DNA of 63,095 nucleotides from Plectonema radiosum NIES-515. GTDB taxonomy: Bacteria; Cyanobacteriota; Cyanobacteriia; Cyanobacteriales; Nostocaceae. Below are positions 25,756 to 34,792 of this stretch, piece after piece (position 1 is the first letter of the stretch; every line of letters begins with the position of its first letter). Made by a program: the position numbers and the translations under genes. The DNA is taken from contig NZ_JAOWRF010000001.1 in NCBI RefSeq assembly GCF_025753815.1, positions 1-63,095 on the forward strand. The letters run 5' to 3'. Under the pieces are notes generated by a model. It saw only the letters and a program-made list of their open reading frames with translations. It was not told the origin of the DNA and ran no database searches.

Positions 25756-26415
25756 TTAAACTTTTAGCACCCAAGCATCGCGAGTTTCCATACTGACAAA
25801 AGATGCGGGCACGATTTCCAAATCTACGCCCAGTGCTTTGAAAGTCGCACGAATAGCCGCAGCGTGTGCAGACTCAGTTGCGCCAATACTTGCCCCAACA
25901 GTAATCAATTTTGGGGTTTTCAGCTTGGCGATTTCTTGAGTGTAGGCGATCGCTGCATCTGTTTCCAAAGCGAGTGCTAATTTGGCGATATTCACATCAC
26001 TATCGACGTTTCCCTCACCCTTTTTGATGTAGGATGAAACATCATATTTCGATTCTGCTTTTACCGGAGTTCCGCCCATACTACTGATAGCGGCTGCTAA
26101 AGCATCCCGATGTTTTTTATGATCGGCTTGGTTGCGTAAAGCAAGAGCTAAAACGGCTTTGCCAACATCGGTATTAGTTAACTTACCAGCGGCAAAACTA
26201 TAAGCCCAAATTGCCTGGTGTTCGTAGTAAAGAGCATTGTTAAGAATTTTTACATCATCCCGCATATTTTTTGCTGGTTGAGCATCTGCTTTCTCAGCAA
26301 TCAGCGGTAAACCCAATGCACTCGCTACACCAATAACTCCCCCGCTGATTATAATATCACGGCGCGAGAATATGTTTCGGCGAGAAGATTTTTTAGTTAA
26401 AGCGCGATCGTCCAT
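25756..26415 (-). CDS. Ferritin-like domain protein with twin-arginine-type leader
   Basis: The N-terminus has FSRRDIIISGGVIGVASALGLPLIAEKADAQ, a twin-arginine-like motif plus hydrophobic stretch, so export is likely. The mature part is a four-helix ferritin-like domain: ILNNALYYEHQAIWAYSFAAG, ALALRNQADHKKHRDALAAAI, LALALETDAAIAYTQEIAKL and SIGATESAHAAAIRATFKALG each carry Glu or ExxH-type metal ligands. The function is unknown, perhaps iron- or stress-related. It is separated from the ferredoxin by 335 bp and may not belong to that block. Confidence 0.8.
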   Translation of the reverse strand: MDDRALTKKSSRRNIFSRRDIIISGGVIGVASALGLPLIAEKADAQPAKNMRDDVKILNNALYYEHQAIWAYSFAAGKLTNTDVGKAVLALALRNQADHKKHRDALAAAISSMGGTPVKAESKYDVSSYIKKGEGNVDSDVNIAKLALALETDAAIAYTQEIAKLKTPKLITVGASIGATESAHAAAIRATFKALGVDLEIVPASFVSMETRDAWVLKV

Positions 26416-26694
26416 GAGTTAGTCTCTCCTACGTGATGTTATGGTTGTTTTTTGTACTCACACCTTGCACCACGCTTAACTTGCGATGCCCCGCAAGTTA
26501 AATATCAAAGAAATACACTATGATAAAATCCTTATACAGTAAGGATTATGAGATGTGTTTCTTATAATTCGTGTACATTCGGAGTAGCTTGTTCACAACC
26601 AATAGTCGTAGTTTGTCTCAACTAACTATTCACTTTCCAGGTCAATCACCGCTCACTTTGTGTTTATTTTTTGCTAGGTTGATAGTCTTTTTGA

Positions 26695-26807
26695 GGCGTT
26701 GCATAATTTTAGGATGAATCGTAAAGATGTTCCACATGCTTCGTCTCTACAATATGTCAAATTTATCGACGTGTATTGTCAAATCCCAAGCGACAATATG
26801 CAACGCC
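26695..26807. mobile_element. MITE with GGCGTTGCATA ends, copy B (inverted relative to copy A)
   Basis: The 113-bp sequence is close to the reverse complement of 13694-13805: it begins GGCGTTGCATAATTTTAGGATGAATCG and ends GCGACAATATGCAACGCC. The internal palindrome has partly decayed (GTAAAGATGTTCC...CGTCTCTAC). No matching target duplication is visible. Confidence 0.85.
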
Positions 26808-26968
26808 GTAATAGGCTATTTAAGAATCTCAGTCGCTTCAGCGCTGAGAATGTCAAATAGTTGTCATCCTTATGTTACAAGGCAGACAAAATTGATAAAT
26901 ACGGCTTTTGAGTGAGTGAATCCGATTTTGGGAATAATCTTCATGGTGTTTGTGATTATCAAAACAAC

Positions 26969-28141
26969 ATGACAGCGCGATCGCTTCCAAAAATTCTGGT
27001 ATTTTGCGGCATTTTGTCTGTATTCTTGACATTAATGCCAGTATATGCAACGCGAACTGCAAACACAATTAACACTTTGCGTATTCAGCAGCAACAAGTT
27101 AAACAACAGCGTCAAAATGTTGTCAAAGAACGCGATCGCTTAACAAATCTTCAGCAAGAAGCCCAACATCGCTTAACTGGTTTAGAAAAAAATCTGCAAA
27201 CTACTGACAGTCACATTACTGACAGCGAATTCCGGTTAAAAGTTGCAACTGAAGGTCTTCAACAATTACAAGCTGATTTAGGTATAGCTCAACAGAACTA
27301 CCAAGATAGACAAATAGCGACAATTGGGAGATTGCGCTTTCTCCAACGTTCCCCAGCATCTGTTGGATGGGCAGTTTTACTACAAAGTCAAAATCTCAGC
27401 GATTTTCTTGACCGTCGTCGGCAATTAAGGTTAGTTTATCAAGCTGACCAGAAAATTTTAGCAAAACTCACTCAACAAGCAAACCAGATAAAGAAGCAGA
27501 AAACCGATGTAGAAGAGCAAAAAAATGAGATTGCTTTGATTCGTCAGCAGCTGTTAGCGCAAAAAGCCGATTATCAAGGACAAGCAGAGTTACAGTCAGA
27601 TTTAATTCTACGCTTAAATAGCGATCGCCTAGCTTTAGAAGCAGCGCAAAACCAGCTTGACAAAGATTCTGAAGCAATAAGTGTTTTAATTCAACAAAAA
27701 GTCGCCGAAGCGCAAAATAAAACTAATAGCCGTAACAGCATCATTCTGCGCGGAACTGGTATAATGGCATATCCTAGCGATGCTTCTACTAGCAGTTCTT
27801 TTGGTTGGCGAATGCATCCTGTTTTAGGATATCGGCGCTTTCATGCAGGTTTAGACTTTGCCGCTAGCTATGGCAGTACAATTCGCGCCGCAGATTCGGG
27901 AACGGTGATTATGGCTGGGTGGTATGGTGGTTATGGCAACGCACTCATTATCGACCACGGCAAAGGCATTACTACATTGTACGGTCATACCAGCCAATTG
28001 TTCGTTTCCGAAGGGCAAACAGTGCAGCGAGGACAAGCGATCGCCGCAGTTGGTTCCACCGGTTTATCTACCGGTCCTCACCTCCACTTTGAAGTCCGTT
28101 CATCCGGTACACCCGTAGATCCCGCAAATTTTCTTTCTTAG
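26969..28141 (+). CDS. Secreted M23/LytM peptidase with coiled coil (EnvC-like)
   Basis: Starting at ATG 26969, residues 1-30 form a signal peptide (LPKILVFCGILSVFLTLMPVYA). A long coiled coil (roughly residues 35-245) is rich in Gln and Lys. The C-terminal LytM domain has GWRMHPVLGYRRFHAGLDF (His and Asp of the zinc site) and GPHLHFEV (HxH). Such proteins cleave peptidoglycan cross-links or activate amidases at the septum. A GTG at 26912 would extend the N-terminus and hide the signal peptide, so it is less likely. Confidence 0.88.
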   Translation: MTARSLPKILVFCGILSVFLTLMPVYATRTANTINTLRIQQQQVKQQRQNVVKERDRLTNLQQEAQHRLTGLEKNLQTTDSHITDSEFRLKVATEGLQQLQADLGIAQQNYQDRQIATIGRLRFLQRSPASVGWAVLLQSQNLSDFLDRRRQLRLVYQADQKILAKLTQQANQIKKQKTDVEEQKNEIALIRQQLLAQKADYQGQAELQSDLILRLNSDRLALEAAQNQLDKDSEAISVLIQQKVAEAQNKTNSRNSIILRGTGIMAYPSDASTSSSFGWRMHPVLGYRRFHAGLDFAASYGSTIRAADSGTVIMAGWYGGYGNALIIDHGKGITTLYGHTSQLFVSEGQTVQRGQAIAAVGSTGLSTGPHLHFEVRSSGTPVDPANFLS

Positions 28142-28195
28142 TGCGAGTTTTTGTTGATGTAAATCGCGCCTGTGTGTTATTCTAGAGAAGAATAT

Positions 28196-28268
28196 GGGCG
28201 CGTAGCTCAGTGGATAGAGCAACAGATTCCGGTTCTGTGGGTCGGGGGTTCAAATCCCTCCGCGCTCG
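28196..28268 (+). tRNA. tRNA-Arg (anticodon CCG)
   Basis: The 73-base sequence folds fully: acceptor GGGCGCG/CGCGCTC (one G-T pair), D stem GCTC/GAGC, anticodon stem ACAGA/TCTGT with loop TTCCGGT giving CCG, and T stem GGGGG/CCCTC with loop TTCAAAT. The discriminator base is G. CCA is not encoded. Confidence 0.95.
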
Positions 28269-28322
28269 TTTTTGGATTAATATATTGTAAATGATAGTCT
28301 TGACAAACGCTCATGAGACCAA

Positions 28323-28784
28323 ATGGAGCGGGATAATTTCAAGATGACCAGGGTTTATCTAGACACAAGTATTTATAACCGCCCTTTTGATGACCAAACA
28401 CAGCCAAAAATATTTTTGGAAACACAAGCAGTCATCTTAATTTTACAATTGGTCGAAGCAAAATTAATTGAATTAGTTAGTTCCTCGGTTTTAGAATATG
28501 AAAATAGCCGCAACTCTTTTTTTGTCAATCAGCAGACAATGGAAAGATACCTACAAATGGCTACAATGAAACAAGAGGTCAACGAAGGCATAAGGGAAAG
28601 AGGCGAACAACTAGAGCAACAAAAAGTAAAAGCAATTGATGCTCTCCACGTAGCCTGTGCAGAAGCATCTAACAGTGATTATTTCATAACTTGCGATCAA
28701 AGACTAATTAATCGCTGTCGTGGATTAGCACTTAAAGTTATCAATCCCACAGAATTTATTTTAGAGATGGAAGATGACAATTAA
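28323..28784 (+). CDS. PIN-domain protein, probable VapC-like toxin
   Basis: The 153-residue protein shows the PIN acidic residues: YLDTSIYNRPF (Asp), SSSVLEYE (Glu), KAIDALHVACAEA (Asp) and YFITCDQRLINRC (Asp). PIN toxins are magnesium-dependent RNases. ATG 28323 or the internal ATG 28344 (MTRVYLDTS) may be the true start. The gene overlaps the small downstream gene by 11 bp, as in toxin-antitoxin pairs, but in the less common toxin-first order. A tRNA gene lies just upstream, a frequent insertion site for such modules. Confidence 0.82.
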   Translation: MERDNFKMTRVYLDTSIYNRPFDDQTQPKIFLETQAVILILQLVEAKLIELVSSSVLEYENSRNSFFVNQQTMERYLQMATMKQEVNEGIRERGEQLEQQKVKAIDALHVACAEASNSDYFITCDQRLINRCRGLALKVINPTEFILEMEDDN

Positions 28785-28983
28785 AGTTATTAACGAACAA
28801 CAAGTTTTACAAGAAGCAATGCAAGTTTTGATGACGCACTTAGAGCCATCTAAAGTATTGAAATTTTGGGCAGCTTGTCAACTAGGTGACGGTGATTATC
28901 TCAAATTGAAAGAGCAAATGTTTGAGAAAGAGACCGTTGCTAGTCTTTATGGCAAAATAAAAGCTTTTCAAGATTATAAATAA
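28774..28983 (+). CDS. Small partner of the PIN protein, possible antitoxin
   Basis: The 69-residue protein begins inside the PIN gene. It is mostly helical (QQVLQEAMQVLMTHLEPSKVLKFWAACQLGDGDYLKLKEQMF) with no clear DNA-binding motif. The overlap and small size suggest an antitoxin role, which is inference. Confidence 0.6.
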   Translation: MTIKVINEQQVLQEAMQVLMTHLEPSKVLKFWAACQLGDGDYLKLKEQMFEKETVASLYGKIKAFQDYK

Positions 28984-29054
28984 AATTTTATCGCCAAATA
29001 TAGATAATAAACCTTCTACTGTTTTTGGCTCTAGCTTACAGGTAAAACAATTTT

Positions 29055-29267
29055 TCAATAATTGGATAGTGTTTTATTCAAAAATTTTGTAAACCCTAAC
29101 TTTCTCAGCTTAGAGTCTATCTCACCTTGAATTTGAGAAATTTCCTTCTTGATATCATCAAGGTTATTAATCTGCCGTTTTATAGAATCAACATTATAAA
29201 ATTTAATTTGAATCTCTCCGGCAATAATTTTTTCTAGTTTTACCTTCCAATTATTATTTACTCTCAT
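29055..29267 (-). CDS. Small hypothetical coiled-coil protein
   Basis: The 70-residue frame lies in an AT-rich gap. It encodes a Lys/Ile-rich helical protein with a likely coiled coil (IKRQINNLDDIKKEISQIQGEIDSKLRKLG). It has no recognisable domain and no clear ribosome-binding site. It could be a chance frame in AT-rich DNA. Confidence 0.4.
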   Translation of the reverse strand: MRVNNNWKVKLEKIIAGEIQIKFYNVDSIKRQINNLDDIKKEISQIQGEIDSKLRKLGFTKFLNKTLSNY

Positions 29268-29563
29268 AAATTTAAATTTTGTTACTTATTAGCTATTTGA
29301 ATCGGCATAACTATAGCATTTAAAATTAGGTAGTTTCTTGAGTAAAATAACTTAGTTAAACAATATATTTAGATTTTTATAATCCACAATAATGATTAAA
29401 TTTTCTTCTTAGCAAAAATTGCTGGAACAAAAACTTTTGTTTTTTAGTTTATTTTTTACGTATTTTAAAGAATGGGTGTGGAACCTTCAATAAAACCCTT
29501 ACGAAGTGTTAAAATTACAACTTCCGATCAATTTGTGCATGGACTAGAAAACAGGAGAATCTG

Positions 29564-31060
29564 ATGACACAAAAACGGGTGGTAGTTGTAGGTGCAGGTT
29601 GGGCTGGTTTAGGTGCAACTTACCACTTAGCCAAACAAGGTTACGATGTGACGCTTCTTGAAGCAGGTGCTAATCCTGGGGGACTGGTGGCAGGTTGGAA
29701 AACAACAAAAGGACAATCTGTAGAAGCGGGTGTTCACGGCTTTTGGTATCCTTACAGAAATATATTTTCTCTTATTAATGAACTGGCAATAAATCCCTTT
29801 ACAACTTGGACTCGTTCATCTCAATATTCGCCTTTTGGTTTAGAAGTTGAATCGCCGATTTTTCAGGATTTACCGCGACTTCCTACACCTCTAGGAACAT
29901 TTTTATATACACAATTTAAACGTTTACCGTTAATAGACCGAATCAGCGCTTTACCTTTACTTTATGCTTTAATTGATTTTGATAATTCCGATGAAGCTTG
30001 GCGACGTTATGACTTTGTGACAGCGCGGGAATTATTTAAAGATTTTGGTGTTTCAGCGCGGCTTTATCGTGATTCTTTTGAACCGATGTTGTTGGTAGGT
30101 TTATTCGCTCCTGGGGAACAATGTTCTGCCGCTGCAACTTTGGGAATGTTGTACTTTTTTATTCTCGCCCATCAAGCAGATTTTGATGTAGTTTGGTGTC
30201 GCGGAACTGTGGGAGAAAAAATATTTCGTCCTTGGGTAGAAAAAATTGAAAAAGCTGGTGCCAAGGGGTTAGCAAATCGCCGAGTTACTGACATAAGAGT
30301 TGATAATAATCGGGCAACAGGTGTTGTCTGCGGTGATGAAGTGTTTGATGCTGATGCGGTAATTTTTGCCGTTGGGATCACGGGGATGAAGAAAATCGTA
30401 TCAAATAGCCCTAGCTTACAAAGCCGTCAAGAATTTAGAAATTTGAGCAATTTAGGGGCAATTGATGTTTTAGCAACTCGGTTATGGTTTGACCGGAAAA
30501 TTGAGATTCCGCGTCCTTCTAATGCTTGTTTTGGATTTGATGCAACTACTGGATGGACATTTTTTAATTTGAATGAATTACATGACGAATATAAAAATGA
30601 ACCTGGGACAGTTATTGAAGCAGATTTTTATCATGCGAATCAATTTTTGAATTTAAGTGATGAAGAGATTGTGCAGAGAGTTAAGCGTGATTTAGCAACT
30701 TGCATTCCGGAATTTAGGCAAGCGAAAGTGATTGATAGTAGTGTGATTCGTTTAGCAAATGCTGTATCTCACTTTGCACCTGGTAGCTATCGCTATATGT
30801 TGCCAGCTTCGACAAGTTTTGATAATGTATTTATGAGCGGTGATTGGATTGTTAACCGTCACGGTTCATGGTCGCAAGAAAAGGCTTATGTGACTGGTTT
30901 AGAAGCGGCGAATTTGGTAGTTGATTATTTAAAACAGGGTAAACCTGCGGAAATTTTACCTGTAGAAGCGGATGAAGCACATATTCAAGTTGCTAGAGGT
31001 GTTAATAAGATTGTGCGTGATTTGGGTAAGTCTATTTTGCCTGATTTTTGGTTGCCGTGA
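29564..31060 (+). CDS. FAD-dependent oxidoreductase of the carotenoid desaturase/amine oxidase family
   Basis: The 498-residue protein begins with the FAD motif VVVVGAGWAGLGATYHLAKQGYDVTLLEA followed by NPGGLVAGWKT, the phytoene/zeta-carotene desaturase pattern. VEAGVHGFWYPYRN and the C-terminal FDNVFMSGDWIVNRHGSWSQEKAYVTGLEAANLVV complete the FAD-binding signature. It is similar to CrtQ-like enzymes but also to several amine oxidase-like proteins of cyanobacteria, so the substrate is not certain. GGAG precedes the ATG. Confidence 0.8.
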   Translation: MTQKRVVVVGAGWAGLGATYHLAKQGYDVTLLEAGANPGGLVAGWKTTKGQSVEAGVHGFWYPYRNIFSLINELAINPFTTWTRSSQYSPFGLEVESPIFQDLPRLPTPLGTFLYTQFKRLPLIDRISALPLLYALIDFDNSDEAWRRYDFVTARELFKDFGVSARLYRDSFEPMLLVGLFAPGEQCSAAATLGMLYFFILAHQADFDVVWCRGTVGEKIFRPWVEKIEKAGAKGLANRRVTDIRVDNNRATGVVCGDEVFDADAVIFAVGITGMKKIVSNSPSLQSRQEFRNLSNLGAIDVLATRLWFDRKIEIPRPSNACFGFDATTGWTFFNLNELHDEYKNEPGTVIEADFYHANQFLNLSDEEIVQRVKRDLATCIPEFRQAKVIDSSVIRLANAVSHFAPGSYRYMLPASTSFDNVFMSGDWIVNRHGSWSQEKAYVTGLEAANLVVDYLKQGKPAEILPVEADEAHIQVARGVNKIVRDLGKSILPDFWLP

Positions 31061-31205
31061 TGGGAATTAAAAGATTATCTCACGCACTCGTAGCAGAGGC
31101 GCACTCGCAGTAGGAATGAACGCAAAAACTCTCTTTTCCTCTTGCTCCTTGGCTTCCTTGGTGTACGAGTGCGGTTCGTTTCTCTAATTGTGCAACGAAA
31201 GAAAA

Positions 31206-31820
31206 TTACATCGGATTATTTTTGTAACTTTCAGGTACACCGATCGCAGACAAACCAGCGATCGCTCGTAAGTTTTGGCAGCGAATTAACTCGCTAAAAT
31301 TTAAACCGGAACGTCCTTCTATTTTGGCAACCGTCTCAATTGCAGTTAACAGATGTTCTGCGGCTTCAGTTTCTGAGTAACCCCGACTCAGTGCGATTCT
31401 AATTGCGGCTGTATCAGCATTTAATTCTAATTCTTGGGAAGTATTAGTGCGCCAAATGCGAATTAAGGCGATCGCACTTAATCCCCCAGCGACAACTACA
31501 CCTACCGCATCTTGTTGGGCTGATTCGATAAATCCGCCGAAAATACCCGCTAATACCACACCTTGATAAATATCGGCTTTAAACCACTTTACCCCGGTCA
31601 ACCAGCTTATTGTCCGCAACAACAGTAAATCGCGTTGCGGTGGCTTTAGGCGACGCCACAAATCAAAGTTAATATATGTTGGTCGCTCCTGACTCCAGGG
31701 TAAGGGAAAAGAAGCATCAATCACTTTTGACTGTTCTGGTTTGCTGACGAGTTTCACCGTCATTCGACCAGAAGCAGGCATCACATCTAACAAACGACGA
31801 ATTTCAACATTAGGCTCCAT
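31206..31820 (-). CDS. DUF3318 family membrane protein
   Basis: The 204-residue protein matches the cyanobacterial DUF3318 pattern: an N-terminal EIRRLLDVMPASGRM, INFDLWRRLKPPQRDLLLLRT, a hydrophobic segment GVVLAGIFGGFIES, a second VGVVVAGGLSAIALIRI, and the C-terminal ELNADTAAIRIALSRGYSE. The last resembles the zinc peptidase-like region of membrane proteases without a clear HExxH. The function is unknown. Confidence 0.8.
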   Translation of the reverse strand: MEPNVEIRRLLDVMPASGRMTVKLVSKPEQSKVIDASFPLPWSQERPTYINFDLWRRLKPPQRDLLLLRTISWLTGVKWFKADIYQGVVLAGIFGGFIESAQQDAVGVVVAGGLSAIALIRIWRTNTSQELELNADTAAIRIALSRGYSETEAAEHLLTAIETVAKIEGRSGLNFSELIRCQNLRAIAGLSAIGVPESYKNNPM

Positions 31821-31869
31821 GATTAATATTATTAGGCATAATGAGCAATGAAATTAGAATTTTTGCTAC

Positions 31870-32127
31870 ATGGAAGCTTTTATTCCTATCCCACCTGAAT
31901 GGACAAATCAGGCAATTCATGCTCATAAGTTTTGCTGTCCTAACTGCAAGGCAAGTAGTAATGATGCCGAAAAAGTTTGGCTTAATCGGCGATCGCCTGT
32001 AATTACAGAAGAACGTCGTCGCAAATGGCAAGAATTTTATAATTGTAACTGCGGTTGTGTCTGGTGGGCTTGGAGTAGCGATCGCCCTCCAACTGATTTA
32101 TCCAAACAAGATAATCATCCCACATAA
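31870..32127 (+). CDS. Small cyanobacterial Cys-rich (zinc-binding-like) protein
   Basis: The 85-residue protein has CCPNCKASS near residue 22 and NCNCGCVWWAWSSDRPP near residue 60, which together could bind zinc. The N-terminus MEAFIPIPPEW and the Trp-rich tail are distinctive. It is divergent from the DUF3318 gene, with 49 bp between starts. The function is unknown. Confidence 0.72.
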   Translation: MEAFIPIPPEWTNQAIHAHKFCCPNCKASSNDAEKVWLNRRSPVITEERRRKWQEFYNCNCGCVWWAWSSDRPPTDLSKQDNHPT

Positions 32128-32145
32128 CCAATTTTTCAACAAACA

Positions 32146-32235
32146 AAAGCCCGCCTACAAGCGGGCTAATATAAATTTACCTTACTATGAAAGCCCGCCT
32201 ACGCGGGCTTTGTTTGTATAGCCCCAGACTTACAG
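32146..32235. repeat. Paired AGCCCGCCTACxxGCGGGCT hairpins between convergent genes
   Basis: AAAGCCCGCCTACAAGCGGGCTAAT and AAAGCCCGCCTACGCGGGCTTTGTTTG form two strong hairpins. They could terminate both the small plus-strand gene and the minus-strand porin. The phrase GGGCTTTGTTTGTATAGCCCC also matches the composite repeat seen near 1920-2000 and 46180-46250. Confidence 0.6.
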
Positions 32236-32284
32236 TCTGAGGGCGATTTACACATGTGCGATCGCTCTTTCGCTAATACCAAAT

Positions 32285-34033
32285 TTAAAAACTGAAAGTG
32301 GTACGCATTGTACCTACATAAATGGTGTCATTCCTATCATTATGCTCAGGAGTGAAAATCACCAATAAACCGGGAGTAATCGAAATATTGTCATTAAGTT
32401 GCAACTTGTAAAGACCTTCTAAATGGTAAGAGGTATTTGTATCTCTTAGCCCTCTACCATTAGAAATCACATTGGCATCATTGCTGGCAGTTTTGGGTGG
32501 TTGACCAAAGATCAAACCAAGGACGCTACCCTTTGAACCAAAATCTTGCAAACCGAAGCTAGCACCCCAGTAGTTTAATGTTGCACTATCACCGCTTCTA
32601 ACGTTTATAGGAACACCGCTGACGGTTGAGTTAGCACTGCTCTGCGCTTCAGCATCAGTGTAACCATACCAACCATTAAGTAGCAACTTCGGGGTCAGTT
32701 TAAAAGCTGCTTCTACACCGTAATGATTAGCTGTGGTGGCAACATTACCAAAGGGTTGGTTCGCAATGCTGCTGCCTGTAAATTCAAACAAGCTGATGCC
32801 ACTACCACTAGTCACACCATTAACAGTAGTAGTAGCATTTTGATAAGTACGTGCGTAAGTTAAACCGATATTGAACCTTGGAGTCGGTTGGAAAGCTACC
32901 TGAGCTAGAGCCGCATAGTTACCATCAAAAAAACCATTTCTATCCAAAGGACTGCTAGCTGTATTAGTACGTCCACCAGCTAGATAACCAACAGAGGCAC
33001 TTATAGCTCCCTTGGGGTTAAGAGTTATAGTTGCACCTGCACCACCCTGACCTTGACGGTAGATGGGGCTGAAGCGACCATAGCGGGAGATAGCACCCTT
33101 ACTAGTGCTGGAAAAGTAGGGGCTGAAGTTATTGATGTTTTCCCAAAATTCACCATTGTTTGCATCAACCTTGACACGTACTGCGTCAGTTAGGTTGAAA
33201 GCATAGTTGATTTTCTCTGCCTGGAGATTGTTACCAGTGTCGTTCTCAAATATTAAACGGGACATAGCAGTACCCGTTGAAGCGTTACCAAGACTACCAT
33301 TGTTGTTGGCAATGATATTTCCTGCTTGCAAACGAATTTGTAACTGGTCTTTTCCAGTGAAACTGGAAAGCAAGTTCAAACGAATCCGCTCAGAGAAAGT
33401 CGTGTTGGCATCTAAGTTCCGGCTTGGTGCGTTCGGATTCGCTCTGAGTGTAGCAGCGCTGATTGCTGGGTTATTACCGAAAGGCTCAGACAAAACGAAA
33501 ATCGCTTCTCCAACTAATTTAGTGGTAGTTGAGAATTGATTTGCCTCTAACTCAGCGGTTCTCGCTTCTAGTCCATCTACACGACCACGCAGAGTTGCCA
33601 ATTCAGCGGAAAACTCTTCTTGCAAGCGCTGTAAGGTCGCTAAGTCTTCTTTTGTCACCAAGTCAGCGGTAGCTGTGGCAATCAATTCGTTAACGCGGTC
33701 TAAACAAGCATTCAAACCAGCCGCAAATTCATAACGAGTTAATGCACGGTTGCCGCGATAAGTGCCGTTTGGGTATCCAGCGATACAGCCATAGCGCTCA
33801 ACCAGAGATTGTAATGCTTGGAATGCCCAATCTGTAGGCTGCACATCAGAAAACTGAGATACTGATGTTACCTGACCGATGTTGTTAGACTCTTGGGACA
33901 ATTGGGAAACAGAAGTTGTCTCTTCTTTAACTTCTGCTTTGACTTCTGCTGCTAGGACGCTGTTTGCCGCTAAAAATGAGGCAGCCGCAACTAATGGACT
34001 TAGTTTAAAAACGTTCCACAGAGGTTTTTTCAT
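32285..34033 (-). CDS. SLH-domain outer-membrane porin (OprB/Som-like, iron-uptake porin type)
   Basis: From ATG 34033 the protein has a signal peptide (VAAASFLAANSVLAAEV). An S-layer homology domain follows (VSQFSDVQPTDWAFQALQSLVERYGCIAGYPNGTYRGNRALTRYEFAAGLNACLDRV), then a short coiled coil (TLQRLQEEFSAELATLRGRVDGLEARTAELEANQ) and a long beta-rich OprB-like barrel ending in aromatic TTFSF. SLH anchors it to peptidoglycan and the barrel forms a channel in the outer membrane. A GTG five codons upstream is an unlikely start. Confidence 0.92.
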   Translation of the reverse strand: MKKPLWNVFKLSPLVAAASFLAANSVLAAEVKAEVKEETTSVSQLSQESNNIGQVTSVSQFSDVQPTDWAFQALQSLVERYGCIAGYPNGTYRGNRALTRYEFAAGLNACLDRVNELIATATADLVTKEDLATLQRLQEEFSAELATLRGRVDGLEARTAELEANQFSTTTKLVGEAIFVLSEPFGNNPAISAATLRANPNAPSRNLDANTTFSERIRLNLLSSFTGKDQLQIRLQAGNIIANNNGSLGNASTGTAMSRLIFENDTGNNLQAEKINYAFNLTDAVRVKVDANNGEFWENINNFSPYFSSTSKGAISRYGRFSPIYRQGQGGAGATITLNPKGAISASVGYLAGGRTNTASSPLDRNGFFDGNYAALAQVAFQPTPRFNIGLTYARTYQNATTTVNGVTSGSGISLFEFTGSSIANQPFGNVATTANHYGVEAAFKLTPKLLLNGWYGYTDAEAQSSANSTVSGVPINVRSGDSATLNYWGASFGLQDFGSKGSVLGLIFGQPPKTASNDANVISNGRGLRDTNTSYHLEGLYKLQLNDNISITPGLLVIFTPEHNDRNDTIYVGTMRTTFSF

Positions 34034-34792
34034 TTTTTTTACTTTCACTCACACCTATTTGATTTAATCGAATAAATTTCGATAATCATATTACAGTAAT
34101 TATACCAGATAATATGATTAATATTCACTTTGATATAGGTAATTTCTGAGTAATATTGTTGACGGCTTCACTCAACAAGTTGAAAGTCTCCTTTTAACTA
34201 AGCTAATCGCCGATAATTGTTCTGAGGTTAAGTTTAGGTCAAATTAATATTTAACAACAATGCCAACAAGCGTCTCGATCTGAAAATTTTTGAATGATAG
34301 CGCAATTGCTCTACACCGATTTTGCTCATTCACTGAAATTGAAGCATTTTCAATAGTCTTTTTCTAGTTCCCGTCAATAGTTCCCGTCAGAGGATATTTA
34401 TGGGAGCGATAACTTCCTATATTCAGGTTGTCTGTATTGTCAAGTATAGTAACTAGATTAATCAACAAAATATTTCACAACTTGCTCTCAAGTAAGCGAT
34501 CGCTAATATGGTCTTCAGATTCGGTGACTTACCATAAGTTGTCAGCGAATCTAACTTTTCACGCTCCTATTTCAGACTTTTTTTCATAAATTAGGACTTA
34601 CGTCAAATCATCATCAAACTAACTCCTCCAGACCACAGATAATTCCGAGATACTTTCGGCACTTCAAACTTCCGTGAAACACAGAGTAATTATTTCATCT
34701 AGTCTTGCGTAAGCCCTCACCTAGAAACTTTCATTATTTATTAAACCAGAGTGTCGATACCACACACAAGTCAGCTACGACACATAATTACA
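34034..34792. other. Long gap with a decayed TAGGACTTACG-type element
   Basis: No gene is visible in about 760 bases. At 34592-34708 a sequence begins TTAGGACTTACGTC and ends CTTGCGTAAGCCCT, a degraded relative of the element at 56484-56666. The rest is AT-rich and would contain the promoter of the porin gene. Confidence 0.5.
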
